Shown: positions 35,536 to 45,191 of the stretch, one piece after another
Numbering within the stretch: position 1 is the stretch's first letter
Layout: each line of letters starts with the position of its first letter
Assembly: GCF_014699115.1 (NCBI RefSeq)
Contig: NZ_JACXAD010000009.1
Span: forward strand, 1-64,000
Length of the DNA: 64,000 nucleotides
From: Hymenobacter montanus
Lineage (GTDB): Bacteria > Bacteroidota > Bacteroidia > Cytophagales > Hymenobacteraceae
Direction: 5' to 3'
Program-made: the position numbers and the translations under genes
The notes under the pieces: model-generated
Seen by the model: the letters and a program-made list of their open reading frames with translations, nothing else
Databases searched by the model: none
What the model was told of the DNA's origin: nothing

Positions 35536-36273
35536 ATGAAGGTTGCCTCGCTATTTGTTCTAATTATCAGCAGTTTGTATGCATTCGGTGCCCAGGCACA
35601 ACGCAAACCCAAAGAAGCCGCCCTACCTATGTTAGAGCAGGGAAGTACGACCGCGGATGGCCGACGGATCGGCAAGTGGAATTTCTATACCAGCAAGCAA
35701 GAATTGGAGCTGACGTATGACTACGATTCAAGTCGCATTACGTTCCGGTCGCCCGACACCACCCGCTACTTGGTGCGCACCGGCGACAGCTGGGTGCCGC
35801 AACGCCTGGACCGTGCCCCACACGTGTTGGGAAGCAGCGACCAACGTCTGCAGGATCTCCAGCGGAATCTGCGCTACCCAGGTAGTGCTTTGCGCGAGCA
35901 ACTGCAAGGCACCGTGGTGATAGGCTACACCGTGGACGTGACCGGCCACACCAAAGACTTCACCGTGGAAAGCAGCATGAGCCCAGACTGCGACCAGGAA
36001 GTGTGGCGGGTTCTGACGTTGCTGCCCGACAACTGGATATGCGCCATACAGAACGGCCGCCCCACGCCTAGTCGGTTTTACCTGGCCGTGAGGTTTGAGA
36101 TGATGGACGAAGCCTCTTTTGACCGGGTGCAGCGCGAGAGCAAGCGGTTGGTCCAAAGTCCTGGTAGCACTGCCCCTCCCCCGCCCCCCGCCCGGCCCCA
36201 TTACGCGCACGAAGTAGTAGTGACGGCGCTGGCCATTGAACGCGGCACCCGGCGCGAATACCTGTCTCGTTAG
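35536..36273 (+). CDS. Secreted protein with TonB C-terminal domain
   Basis: A 245-residue protein with a signal peptide at about 1–22 (ending AQAQ), then a short strand-rich region (GRRIGKWNFYTSKQELEL). A TonB_C-like domain spans about residues 115–200: LRYPGSALREQLQGTVVIGY, VDVTGHTKDFTVESS, and FYLAVRFEM. It lacks the N-terminal membrane anchor and proline-rich linker of true TonB, so it is more likely a periplasmic protein using the fold for another purpose. ATG 35536 is preferred because it begins the signal peptide. Confidence 0.75.
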   Translation: MKVASLFVLIISSLYAFGAQAQRKPKEAALPMLEQGSTTADGRRIGKWNFYTSKQELELTYDYDSSRITFRSPDTTRYLVRTGDSWVPQRLDRAPHVLGSSDQRLQDLQRNLRYPGSALREQLQGTVVIGYTVDVTGHTKDFTVESSMSPDCDQEVWRVLTLLPDNWICAIQNGRPTPSRFYLAVRFEMMDEASFDRVQRESKRLVQSPGSTAPPPPPARPHYAHEVVVTALAIERGTRREYLSR

Positions 36274-36364
36274 TTGCACCGCCCGGCCGCTCGAAACCCG
36301 CTCAATAGGCAATAGCATGCTTACGCTCACCCCACCCGCCCTCTCTATACCAGGTTATGGCCAC

Positions 36365-37081
36365 CTACGATTGATTTTCCATCGCGGCCAGATGGGCGTG
36401 GTCACGCAGGATTGTTTTTAGAAAGGGGTCATCCTGCAGGTCGGTGCGAATGCCCGTGATGGCTTTGACTTTGTTGGCCACCTCGTTAATCAACAAGTAG
36501 TTTTGCTGCTTGGAGTGGTGGAACAATATTTTACGAATCAGGGCGACATCGTGGTCGGACAACGCCGCCGCCTGGGCAAATACCGGTTGGTAGCCTTCAA
36601 TAAGGGCTGCTTCGGCCGCCATGGGCGAAAGGTGCTGCGCGCGCTTTTTGAGAGTAATAACGGTAGTGCCGGCCGCCAGGTCGCCCAGGCGCTGGCCCCG
36701 GCCATTGGTTAGGATGGTAATCAGCGCGACTACGCCCACCGACATCACGATTTCAACCGGCCGTAACAGCCAGCGCAACAGGTAGTCGCCGAGACCTGCC
36801 CGGGTGCCATCGAGGCGCACAACGCGCAGGTGGAGGGCCTTTTTGCCGAGCGTCTGGCCATTGAAAAAGACCTCGCACGCGAGCATATAAAACGTGGTGG
36901 GCAGAATAGTCAGAAACCCGCCCATACCAATGCGTAATTTATAGCCCAGCAGACCAGCCGCAATAAACCAGGTGATATACAGCCCGTAATCGATGAGCGA
37001 GGCCACAATACGGTCGCCGACGCTGGCAATTTCGTATTCAAGCGTTACGTTTTGAGTCGTTTGAATGCGGATGGTGCTCAT
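36365..37081 (-). CDS. RDD-family membrane protein
   Basis: A 238-residue protein. The RDD domain (about 14–150) has the name-giving Arg and Asp residues in GDRIVASLIDYGLY and in LHLRVVRLDGTRAGLGDYLLRW, and three to four hydrophobic helices. The C-terminal 80 residues are soluble. Its function is unknown. In Bacteroidota it commonly sits opposite a SpoIIM/DUF4129/DUF4350/MoxR/DUF58 operon, as here (divergent, 250-bp gap), so a shared membrane-associated role is likely. ATG 37081 gives the standard N terminus. Confidence 0.88.
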   Translation of the reverse strand: MSTIRIQTTQNVTLEYEIASVGDRIVASLIDYGLYITWFIAAGLLGYKLRIGMGGFLTILPTTFYMLACEVFFNGQTLGKKALHLRVVRLDGTRAGLGDYLLRWLLRPVEIVMSVGVVALITILTNGRGQRLGDLAAGTTVITLKKRAQHLSPMAAEAALIEGYQPVFAQAAALSDHDVALIRKILFHHSKQQNYLLINEVANKVKAITGIRTDLQDDPFLKTILRDHAHLAAMENQS

Positions 37082-37304
37082 AAGAAAAAAAGGCATCAGG
37101 CCAGACAAGACAATCAGCTGGGAAAAGTACGGCGGATTCGCCTTCCGCTTTGCGCGCTCCCGGCAAATCGGGCGGGGTTGTGGGTAATGTTCAGCTGGCC
37201 GTTCCTTTTGCTGCCGCGCTATCCTTCATTATTTCAACTGAATAATACCTTTCCAACATATAAAATGATTATTTAAATCGGAACGGGACTTTGCCGCCGT
37301 TTGC

Positions 37305-37312
37305 TACCTTTA
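37305..37312 (+). promoter_or_regulatory. Candidate -7 box of the SpoIIM–MoxR operon
   Basis: TACCTTTA differs by one base from TAnnTTTG and lies 20 bp before the first ATG of the operon. A properly spaced -33 box is not clear. Prediction only. Confidence 0.3.
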
Positions 37313-37331
37313 GGTCTCCAACCGATGATCT

Positions 37332-38309
37332 ATGCGTGAAGCTCTTTTCTTACGGCAAAATCAGGCTCGCTGGCAGCAATACGAAACCCAGCCGACGACC
37401 AATCCTGATGAGTTGGCTGCCCGGTTTGTGGCCCTTACCGATGACCTCGCTTACGCCCAAACCTTCTACCCCGAATCGCCGACTACGGCGTACCTGAACT
37501 CTCTGACCGGCAAGTTCCACCAGGCCATCTACAAAAATAAGTCCGAGGCCCGGGGGCGTTTTGGTCAGTTCTGGGCCCGCGAGCTGCCCCTGGTGGTTAG
37601 CCGCCACTACCCCGCGCTGGGCTGGGCCCTGGCGTTTTTCGCCCTTTGCACGGCGTTAGGCGCTCTTTCAACGGCTTACGACGACACCTTCGTGCGCTCC
37701 ATTCTAGGCGATGAATACGTGAACCGGACCCTGGAGAATATTCGCCGGGGCGACCCCATGGCCATTTATAAGAGCGATGATTCAACGTCAATGTTTCTCC
37801 AAATCACGTTCAACAACATCCGGGTGGCCTTGCTCACGTTCGCGGCGGGCATTACCCTGGGGGTGGGCACGGGGTATCTGCTATTCTATAACGGGCTAAT
37901 GTTGGGCGCGTTCCAGTACTTTTTCTATCAGCAGCACGTCCTCAAGGCGTCGGTGCTCACCATCTGGATTCACGGTACGCTGGAAATTTCGTCTATCGTG
38001 CTGGCGGGCGGGGCGGGGTTTGTCATGGCTCGGGGCATCTTGTTTCCGGGCACGCACAGTCGAACCGAGTCTTTCCGGTACGCGGCGCGCGAAGGCGGGA
38101 AGCTGGCCCTAGGGCTGGTACCCATTTTTATGCTGGCCGGGTTCCTGGAAAGCTTCGTGACGCGCCACACCGAAATGCCCATCGCGGCTAGCCTAGCCAT
38201 CATTGGCGGGTCGGCCGCGTTTATTTTCTGGTATTTTGGGTGGTACCCACGGCAGCTGCAGCGGCGGGGCATTACCCTGGTTAGCTCGGCCCTAATGGCT
38301 CGTTCTTAA
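37332..38309 (+). CDS. SpoIIM-family (stage II sporulation protein M-like) membrane protein
   Basis: A 325-residue membrane protein of the SpoIIM/DUF95 family, found in many non-sporulating bacteria. The soluble first 90 residues (MREALFLRQNQARWQQYE) precede five or six helices. Conserved features include FNNIRVALLTFAAGITLGVG, YNGLMLGAFQYFF, and IWIHGTLEISSIVLAGGAGF. Its function is unknown. It is first in a same-strand run with a membrane-protein gene, DUF4129, DUF4350 and MoxR genes and a DUF58 gene. Confidence 0.9.
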   Translation: MREALFLRQNQARWQQYETQPTTNPDELAARFVALTDDLAYAQTFYPESPTTAYLNSLTGKFHQAIYKNKSEARGRFGQFWARELPLVVSRHYPALGWALAFFALCTALGALSTAYDDTFVRSILGDEYVNRTLENIRRGDPMAIYKSDDSTSMFLQITFNNIRVALLTFAAGITLGVGTGYLLFYNGLMLGAFQYFFYQQHVLKASVLTIWIHGTLEISSIVLAGGAGFVMARGILFPGTHSRTESFRYAAREGGKLALGLVPIFMLAGFLESFVTRHTEMPIAASLAIIGGSAAFIFWYFGWYPRQLQRRGITLVSSALMARS

Positions 38310-38325
38310 TATTTTTTCTTTTTAC

Positions 38326-39276
38326 ATGCGTCCATCCTATAATCAGGAGTCAGACTTCCGCCAACAACGGGACTTTGGCCAGAAATTTTCGGCCACATTT
38401 GAATTTATCGGGGCTCATTGGCGCAACCTGGGCCGGTGCCTGCTGTTCATCGTGCTACCGGCCGCGCTGCTGCAAGGAATCGCCTCGGGCCTCGTGCAAA
38501 AGCTGCTCGTTACTTCTCAGCTGAGCACGATGTCAGCGGGTAGGGCTAACCCCTTAGAAAGTTTCGCTGCCCTAAGTACCTTATTCGCCTCGCCCCTATA
38601 CTGGCTAGGCGTTGCAATGGGTGTCGCTTTCCTTATCCTGATGATGCTTACGGTGTACGCCTACATACTCCGATGCCTGCGCCCTACCCCTTCCGATGCA
38701 CCAATTACGGTCAGTGAAGTCTGGGCCGTGGTGAGGGCTCAATTTTTCAGTTCGCTCGTTTCGTACTTTGGCATCTCTTGTATAGTGGGCTTTGGCTTTA
38801 TTATTTTTTTCATACCAGGCGTTTACCTGCTGGTTGGTTTAAGTTTGTTTTATGCAATTAAGGTATTGGAAGACAGCGATTTCACCACTTCCATCAGCCG
38901 TTCGCTGCAGCTCACGCGGGGCAAATGGTGGTCTACCTTTGGGCTGCTATTTGTCATGACCATGATGCTGGGGATGGCCCTCGGCGTTGCCGGCGGGATC
39001 ATAGGAAGCATTGTCGGGGGCCTGGGTTGGGTCCTTGGGCTTTATAAAGATGGCAGCTCCGCAGCGGGGGCGTTCGCAGTGATTGCTTCCACCCTTGGGA
39101 GCTTATTCAACCTGTTTATTTACACACCTTTGCTGATTGCCCTTGCTTTTCAGTACTTCAACCTCGTGGAGCGTCACGAAGGGGTGGGGCTGCGCAACCT
39201 GGTGAACCAACTCGGTAAGGCCCCGGCGGCCGTTGAAAACGCGGCTTACCGTCCCGATGAGGAAGGTGAATACTAA
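38326..39276 (+). CDS. Polytopic membrane protein of the SpoIIM–MoxR operon
   Basis: A 316-residue protein with about six hydrophobic helices and a pattern resembling the membrane domain of glycerophosphoryl diester phosphodiesterases (FIIFFIPGVYLLVGLSLFYA, followed by an amphipathic SRSLQLTRGKWW). No catalytic domain is present. It follows the SpoIIM-like gene by 16 bp and overlaps the DUF4129 gene by about 20 bp. Its function is unknown. Confidence 0.75.
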   Translation: MRPSYNQESDFRQQRDFGQKFSATFEFIGAHWRNLGRCLLFIVLPAALLQGIASGLVQKLLVTSQLSTMSAGRANPLESFAALSTLFASPLYWLGVAMGVAFLILMMLTVYAYILRCLRPTPSDAPITVSEVWAVVRAQFFSSLVSYFGISCIVGFGFIIFFIPGVYLLVGLSLFYAIKVLEDSDFTTSISRSLQLTRGKWWSTFGLLFVMTMMLGMALGVAGGIIGSIVGGLGWVLGLYKDGSSAAGAFAVIASTLGSLFNLFIYTPLLIALAFQYFNLVERHEGVGLRNLVNQLGKAPAAVENAAYRPDEEGEY

Positions 39277-40099
39277 ACCGTTATCCGTAAGCCGACTCAT
39301 TCTTTCCATCGCCTTCCCCGCGTTTTGCAATTCCTCCGCAGTGGCTTTTTTTTCTTTTGGGTTTCGGGTAATAATGGTGCTGGTGCTGGCTTTAGGCTGG
39401 GCAGGCCCGGCATTGGCGGCCCCGCCTGGGGCGCACTTGCTGCCTCCCGACCAGGGCCTGGCCCCGCGCCTGCGGCGGCCGGATGCTACCCGTTTACAGG
39501 AGCTGCGCAACCAACGCGAGTTTCAGTACGAAGAGCCCCGCGCCCAGCCTGGGCAAAGCGCTTGGGAAGTATACAAGGAGAAAGTCTGGAGGGCCATTCT
39601 GCGCTGGCTGAGCAGCCGAAGCTACAACCACTTTTGGCGTTGGGTATTCTACGCCCTGTTCCTGGTGGCCGGAGTATTCGTGGTACTCAAGCTGATGCAG
39701 ATCAACCTGACGGCCGTGTTTAGCCGAACGCCCCGGCGGGTAGCCCTGGCTTACGACACCGCGAGCGAGAACATCCACGAAGTGGATTTTGCCACCCGCC
39801 TGGCCGAAGCCGAGGCGGCCGGTAACCTGCGTTTGGCCGTGCGATTGGGCTATTTGCGGCTACTCAAAGCACTCTCCGACGGTGGGCTCATTCAGTGGCA
39901 GCCCGATAAAACCAACCACGCCTACCTGGCCGAACTGCCGCCCAGCGGGCTGCGCGAAGAGTTTCGCGAAATCACCCGGCAGTTTGAGTTCGTGTGGTAT
40001 GGCGAGATAGCGTTGTCGGGTAAACTGTACGAGCGGGTGCGCGCCGACCACCAAGCCTTTCATGGACAAGTAGCGGGACGAGTTCGTCGCGCCGCCTGA
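39257..40099 (+). CDS. DUF4129-domain membrane protein
   Basis: A protein of about 280 residues with an N-terminal signal or anchor segment (about 20–55), a second helix near 130–150 (RWVFYALFLVAGVFVVLKLM) and a C-terminal cytoplasmic DUF4129 domain (LRLAVRLGYLRLLKALSDGG, then LREEFREITRQFEFVWYGE). Its function is unknown. ATG 39257 overlaps the previous gene by 20 bp. A GTG at 39266 is also possible. The family is tied to MoxR/DUF58 operons. Confidence 0.85.
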   Translation: MRKVNTKPLSVSRLILSIAFPAFCNSSAVAFFSFGFRVIMVLVLALGWAGPALAAPPGAHLLPPDQGLAPRLRRPDATRLQELRNQREFQYEEPRAQPGQSAWEVYKEKVWRAILRWLSSRSYNHFWRWVFYALFLVAGVFVVLKLMQINLTAVFSRTPRRVALAYDTASENIHEVDFATRLAEAEAAGNLRLAVRLGYLRLLKALSDGGLIQWQPDKTNHAYLAELPPSGLREEFREITRQFEFVWYGEIALSGKLYERVRADHQAFHGQVAGRVRRAA

Positions 40100-40116
40100 T
40101 TTATCTTTTAGCTGCC

Positions 40117-41610
40117 ATGACTTCTCCGTTTCGCTGGTATTGGGTGGGCCTGCTGGCATTGTTCGGCGCCTACGTGGCCCTGGAATACTACCAGCCCAAA
40201 CCGGTGGACTGGCGCCCCACGTTTATCAACAAAGACAAGATTCCGTACGGCACTTACGTGCTCTACGATCAATTGCCGCGCCTGCTGGGCACTGATTCCA
40301 TCGAAACCACGCGCCTGCCCATCTATAACCAGCTTACGGGTATCCCGCTGGCAGTGACCGATGCCCTGGAATCCGCCCAGACCACCACGCAAACCATTGA
40401 GCCCGATACCAGCGGTGCTACCTCGACCGAGGCTGAATCGACAGAATCTTCAGATTCTACTGCTTCACCCTCCACGGAGTCACTGCCCGCTACCGATAGC
40501 ACCAAGCCCGGTCCCTCCGAGGCCCGAGCCCCACGCTCCGACTCGACGGCTCCTGATACCCCGGCCAAAGACGAAGACGAGAGTGAAGAGGACGAAGAGG
40601 GTTCGTCCGAGATTCCTTTGGTTGCGACCCGGGCCAATTACCTGTTCGTCAACACGCAATTTAGCGCGGGCACTCCCGACACCCACGCCTTGCTCCGCTT
40701 CGTCGCCAATGGCAACGACGTGTTTATTGCCGCCGAGGACTTTGGCGATTCTACGGCCGTTTTTCTGGACACCCTGGGCGTCCGAACCGATATTGTCGAC
40801 GTGCCCACTCACGCGGGGCCGCAGGGCTTGCCAGTAGCTGATTCGGCAGTTCTGCACTTCACCAACCCGAGCCTTGCCGGGCCCCGCCACCGCCTGCCGG
40901 GCCTGGTTTCCAACGTGCGGCTGGTTGTTGATTCCGGTCAGGTGGGCCACACCCTGGCCGCCGATGCCGAAGGCCGGCCCGTGCTCGTCCGGCTAAACTT
41001 TGGCCGGGGGCATTTTTACCTGTGCTCGGTGCCGCAGGCTTTCAGCAACCAGTTTATGCTGCGGCCCCGCACCGGCCAGTTTGCCGCGACGGCCCTCTCC
41101 TACCTGCCAACCCGCCTCACCTGGTGGGATGAGTACCAGAAGCAAGGCCGGCCCGGCGAGCAGTCGCTGCTCCGCCTCGTGAGCAGCCACGAAGCGCTCA
41201 GCACCGCGTACTACCTCCTCATTTGGGGAGGGCTGCTCTTTGTGTTTGTCGAGGCGCGCCGCCGCCAGCGCATCATTCCTACCCTTAAGCCGCTGCCCAA
41301 CACCACCCTGCTATTTACGCGCACCGTGGCCAGCCTCTACCGCCACGGCCGCAGCCATACGCTCATTGCCGAGAAAAAAGTCGGTTTATTTATGGACTAC
41401 CTGCGCACCCGCTTTCAGGAAGCCAACCCCGACCTTGGCGATGTGGACTTCCGCGAACGGCTCAGCCAAAAGTCGGGCTTGTCCCGGCCCCGCGTGGATG
41501 AGCTGATTCGCCTCGTAAACTTTGCCCGCACCGCTCCCCAAATGACCGACCACCAATTGCTGCAACTAAGCAAGGCCCTGAGTGATTTCAAGCGGGAAGC
41601 CGGTCGATAA
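40117..41610 (+). CDS. DUF4350-domain membrane protein
   Basis: A 497-residue protein with an anchor helix at about 7–25, a DUF4350 domain interrupted by a Ser/Thr/Glu/Asp-rich low-complexity insert (about 90–165), and a second helix near 370–385 (AYYLLIWGGLLFVFVEARRR). A C-terminal cytoplasmic helical region follows. DUF4350 proteins are usual partners of MoxR ATPases. The acidic insert is probably extracytoplasmic and looks disordered. The gene follows DUF4129 by 17 bp and precedes moxR by 157 bp. Confidence 0.88.
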   Translation: MTSPFRWYWVGLLALFGAYVALEYYQPKPVDWRPTFINKDKIPYGTYVLYDQLPRLLGTDSIETTRLPIYNQLTGIPLAVTDALESAQTTTQTIEPDTSGATSTEAESTESSDSTASPSTESLPATDSTKPGPSEARAPRSDSTAPDTPAKDEDESEEDEEGSSEIPLVATRANYLFVNTQFSAGTPDTHALLRFVANGNDVFIAAEDFGDSTAVFLDTLGVRTDIVDVPTHAGPQGLPVADSAVLHFTNPSLAGPRHRLPGLVSNVRLVVDSGQVGHTLAADAEGRPVLVRLNFGRGHFYLCSVPQAFSNQFMLRPRTGQFAATALSYLPTRLTWWDEYQKQGRPGEQSLLRLVSSHEALSTAYYLLIWGGLLFVFVEARRRQRIIPTLKPLPNTTLLFTRTVASLYRHGRSHTLIAEKKVGLFMDYLRTRFQEANPDLGDVDFRERLSQKSGLSRPRVDELIRLVNFARTAPQMTDHQLLQLSKALSDFKREAGR

Positions 41611-41767
41611 TTCCTCATTGTACTCTCCTCAGAAATCCGGTTTTTCAAAGATTGTACTTTTCTGCTAACCGCGCTATACTGATCTCGTAATCAGGCTCCG
41701 TTTTCTTACAACTGTTTAGCTTTTACTTCGACTCGTCCCCCGGCCGCATCAGCCACCGCTTCATCTC

Positions 41768-42916
<1,149 letters not shown>

Positions 42917-42918
42917 GG

Positions 42919-43370
42919 GAATTAAAAATGAAGAATTAAAAATTAAAAATGAGAGGTTTCGAGCATGAAAGAGGACAACGCGGTACTGATGAAGAGCTAC
43001 GCTTTTGCTAAGCGTGCTGTGCTGCTCCACAAGATGCTGTTGAAGAGCAAGCAGCCTCGTTCGCTAGCCGACCAAGTGCTGCGTTGCGGTACCTCGATTG
43101 GGGCTAATGTTGAGGAAGCAGTAGGAGGATTTTCACGTCGTGACTTCGCTGCCAAGTGCAGCATAGCTTACAAAGAGGCCCGCGAAACCCATTACTGGCT
43201 GCGTCTATTGCGCGATACCGAGTGTCTCGAACCCAAACTGGCTGAATCGTTGATAGATGATGCCGAAGAGCTAAAGCGCATACTCGCAGCCATCGTTATT
43301 TCGGCCCGGCTCCCCGAAGCCCCCCAAGGATAATGGGCTATTTTTAATTCTTCATTTTTAATTTTTAATT
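42919..43370. mobile_element. S23-type cassette: four-helix-bundle gene between inverted AT-rich arms
   Basis: The left arm (42919–42950) is built from GAATTAAAAATGAAG and AATTAAAAATTAAAAATG units. The right arm (43341–43370) is its inverted counterpart, sharing a 24-bp core. The arms could pair into a long stem enclosing the gene. The unit splits moxR from DUF58, which are normally adjacent. Intervening sequences in 23S rRNA genes have the same plan, an S23 gene inside a stem cut by RNase III. Whether this unit is mobile is inference. No target duplication or transposase is visible. Confidence 0.6.
42965..43333 (+). CDS. Four-helix-bundle protein (23S rRNA intervening-sequence protein family)
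   Basis: A 122-residue helical protein of the S23/IVP family (TIGR02436-type). The signature is LRCGTSIGANVEEAVGG at about 39–55 followed by DFAAKCSIAYKEARETHYWL at 60–79. Relatives form pentameric rings and include Avd, the nucleic-acid-binding partner of diversity-generating retroelement reverse transcriptases, but no reverse transcriptase is present here. Members were first found inside rRNA intervening sequences, and many others lie free in genomes with unknown function. It is flanked by inverted AT-rich arms and inserted between moxR and DUF58. Confidence 0.92.
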   Translation: MKEDNAVLMKSYAFAKRAVLLHKMLLKSKQPRSLADQVLRCGTSIGANVEEAVGGFSRRDFAAKCSIAYKEARETHYWLRLLRDTECLEPKLAESLIDDAEELKRILAAIVISARLPEAPQG

Positions 43371-43375
43371 ATCAA

Positions 43376-44725
43376 TTGTCCTTCTTTCTGACTCCGCGCT
43401 TCTTTCTGGCCATCGGGGTGCTCATCACGGGCTTCGTAGTGGCTTTTTTCCTGCCGTGGCTGCTGGGGCCCCTGCGCATTATGCTAGGCATGTTCATTGT
43501 GCTCGCCCTGCTGGATGCGCTGCTGCTTTATGCTCCCGCCAAAAACAAAGCGGCGCCCGTGTTTGCGCGCCGGGTGATGGGCGAGAAACTAACCAATGGC
43601 TCGGAAAACGACATTCAGATCTACCTCGAGAACCGCTACCGCTTTCCCATTCAAACGGAAGTTATCGACGAGATTCCGCACCAGTTTCAGCGGCGCGATG
43701 TGCTGTTTAAGATGGCTGTGAAGCCGGGGAAAACGCAGATTATCACTTACCAGTTGCGGCCTACCAAGCGCGGCGAATACCAGTTTGGGACGGTGAACAT
43801 CTACGTCGCCTCGCCGCTGGGGCTGGTGTGCCGCCGCTTCCGCTACGGCCACGACACCATGGTGCCGGTGTATCCGTCGTTCCTGCAAATGCGGCAGTAC
43901 GAGCTGCTGGCCATTCATAACCGCCTCACGGAAGTGGGCGTGAAACGCATCCGCCGGGTAGGACACAGCTTGGAGTTCGAGCAAATCCGGCCCTACGTAC
44001 CCGGCGACGACCCGCGCAGCATCAACTGGAAAGCCACCGCCCGCCGAGCCGGTACGGGCGCGGCCGACTCCCTGGTCGTCAACCATTACCAGGACGAACG
44101 GGCCCAGCAAGTATACTGCCTCATCGACAAGGGCCGGGTGATGCGCATGCCCTTCGAGGGCCTGAGCCTGCTCGACTACGCCATCAATGCCACCTTGGTA
44201 GTGAGCAACATTGCCCTGCTCAAGCACGACAAAGCCGGCTTACTCACCTTTTCGAACCGGCCCGGCGCTACCCTGGCTGCCGACCGCCGCCCCGGCCACC
44301 TGCTGAAGCTGCTTGAAATCCTGTACCGCCAGAAAACCAAATACCTGGAAACGGACTTTGAGCTGCTCTACGCCACGGTGCGGGCCCGCGTCCGGCAGCG
44401 CAGCCTGCTGCTGCTGTTCACCAACTTCGAAACCCTGCAGGGCATGCAGCGCCAACTCCCCTACCTGCGTCGCATGGCCAAAGACCATCTGCTGCTGGTC
44501 GTGTTCTTCGAGAACACTGAGCTGCGCGAGTACTTAGATGCCCCGGCGGCCACTACCGAAGACGTCTACAACCAGACCATTGCCGAGAAATTTGCCCAAG
44601 AAAAGCGGCAGATTGTGCTCGAGCTCCAGCGCTACGGCATCTACTCGCTGCTCACCGCGCCCAAAGAGCTAACCGTGAACACGATCAACAAATACCTGGA
44701 ATTCAAAGCCCGGGGGCTGATTTAG
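43376..44725 (+). CDS. DUF58-domain protein
   Basis: A 449-residue membrane protein. Two helices lie at about 10–28 and 35–52. The DUF58 signature is IRPYVPGDDPRSINWKATAR at residues 204–223, and the C-terminal half has a VWA-like fold. DUF58 proteins act with MoxR ATPases. The start is odd: the frame is open from 43334 through the right arm of the S23 cassette but holds no ATG, so the first plausible start is TTG at 43376. This suggests the cassette replaced or displaced the original start region. The gene ends the operon. Confidence 0.93.
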   Translation: MSFFLTPRFFLAIGVLITGFVVAFFLPWLLGPLRIMLGMFIVLALLDALLLYAPAKNKAAPVFARRVMGEKLTNGSENDIQIYLENRYRFPIQTEVIDEIPHQFQRRDVLFKMAVKPGKTQIITYQLRPTKRGEYQFGTVNIYVASPLGLVCRRFRYGHDTMVPVYPSFLQMRQYELLAIHNRLTEVGVKRIRRVGHSLEFEQIRPYVPGDDPRSINWKATARRAGTGAADSLVVNHYQDERAQQVYCLIDKGRVMRMPFEGLSLLDYAINATLVVSNIALLKHDKAGLLTFSNRPGATLAADRRPGHLLKLLEILYRQKTKYLETDFELLYATVRARVRQRSLLLLFTNFETLQGMQRQLPYLRRMAKDHLLLVVFFENTELREYLDAPAATTEDVYNQTIAEKFAQEKRQIVLELQRYGIYSLLTAPKELTVNTINKYLEFKARGLI

Positions 44726-44781
44726 CCAGGCGTTAGCCATCAAAAGCAGGTACCCCAGAAGAGCGGCCAGGGTGCGAGCTA

Positions 44782-44903
44782 GAGCAGTTCTCGCAGAGAA
44801 AAGAATTAAAAATGAAGAATTAAAAAATTTGACCAGCAGATTTTTAATTCTTCATTTTTAATTTTTAATTCCTAAAAACCGTAACCTGACCTGAGAACCG
44901 CTC
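44782..44903. mobile_element. MITE-like element B with IS630-type ends and internal AT-rich hairpin
   Basis: It is 122 bp, flanked by TA at 44780–44781 and 44904–44905. The left end is GAGCAGTTCTCGCAG. The right end, read inward, is GAGCGGTTCTCAGG. The interior hairpin (44803–44871) has arms of about 24 bp built from GAATTAAAAATGAAG and a loop containing TTGACCAGCAG. It is the same design as element A, and the loop shares TTGACCA. The ends match the IS630 terminus at 547–556. It lies downstream of the DUF58 gene and could also end its transcript. Confidence 0.75.
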
Positions 44904-44905
44904 TA

Positions 44906-45191
44906 GCGGGAAGCAAGCGCAACTTCTTCAGGCCGTGGTGGATGAAGATGGCCGGCGGGCCGGTAGAAGTAGTAGCCCGACACCTCCCACACGATAACCA
45001 GAGCCGGGTGCTGGTCAGTTGAGCGAGGCACGATACCATTGCCGGTCAATGCTATACTGATAATAAACAGGCTACTAACCAGCCAAACCAATCAGGAAGG
45101 GGTTTCATCATGAGGCCAAAGCAACACCACCAGTGGCAAGGTGAGCTAACCTCGACGCCGCGGGAACCACCGACCGCCGTAATTTGGCAGA
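44906..45191. other. Gap between MITE-like element B and the GH20 gene
   Basis: About 290 bp. A 62-codon minus-strand frame (45091 down to 44903, MVWLVSSLFIISIALTGN) ends in a TAG formed by the TA and first G of element B. It might be the start of a gene cut by the insertion, but I recognise no family. A promoter for the downstream hexosaminidase gene should lie here, though none is clear. Confidence 0.35.

Noticed and set aside
42965..43333. Diversity-generating retroelement (Avd accessory protein)
   Set aside because: The protein belongs to the same broad family as Avd, but there is no reverse transcriptase, template repeat or variable repeat in the window.
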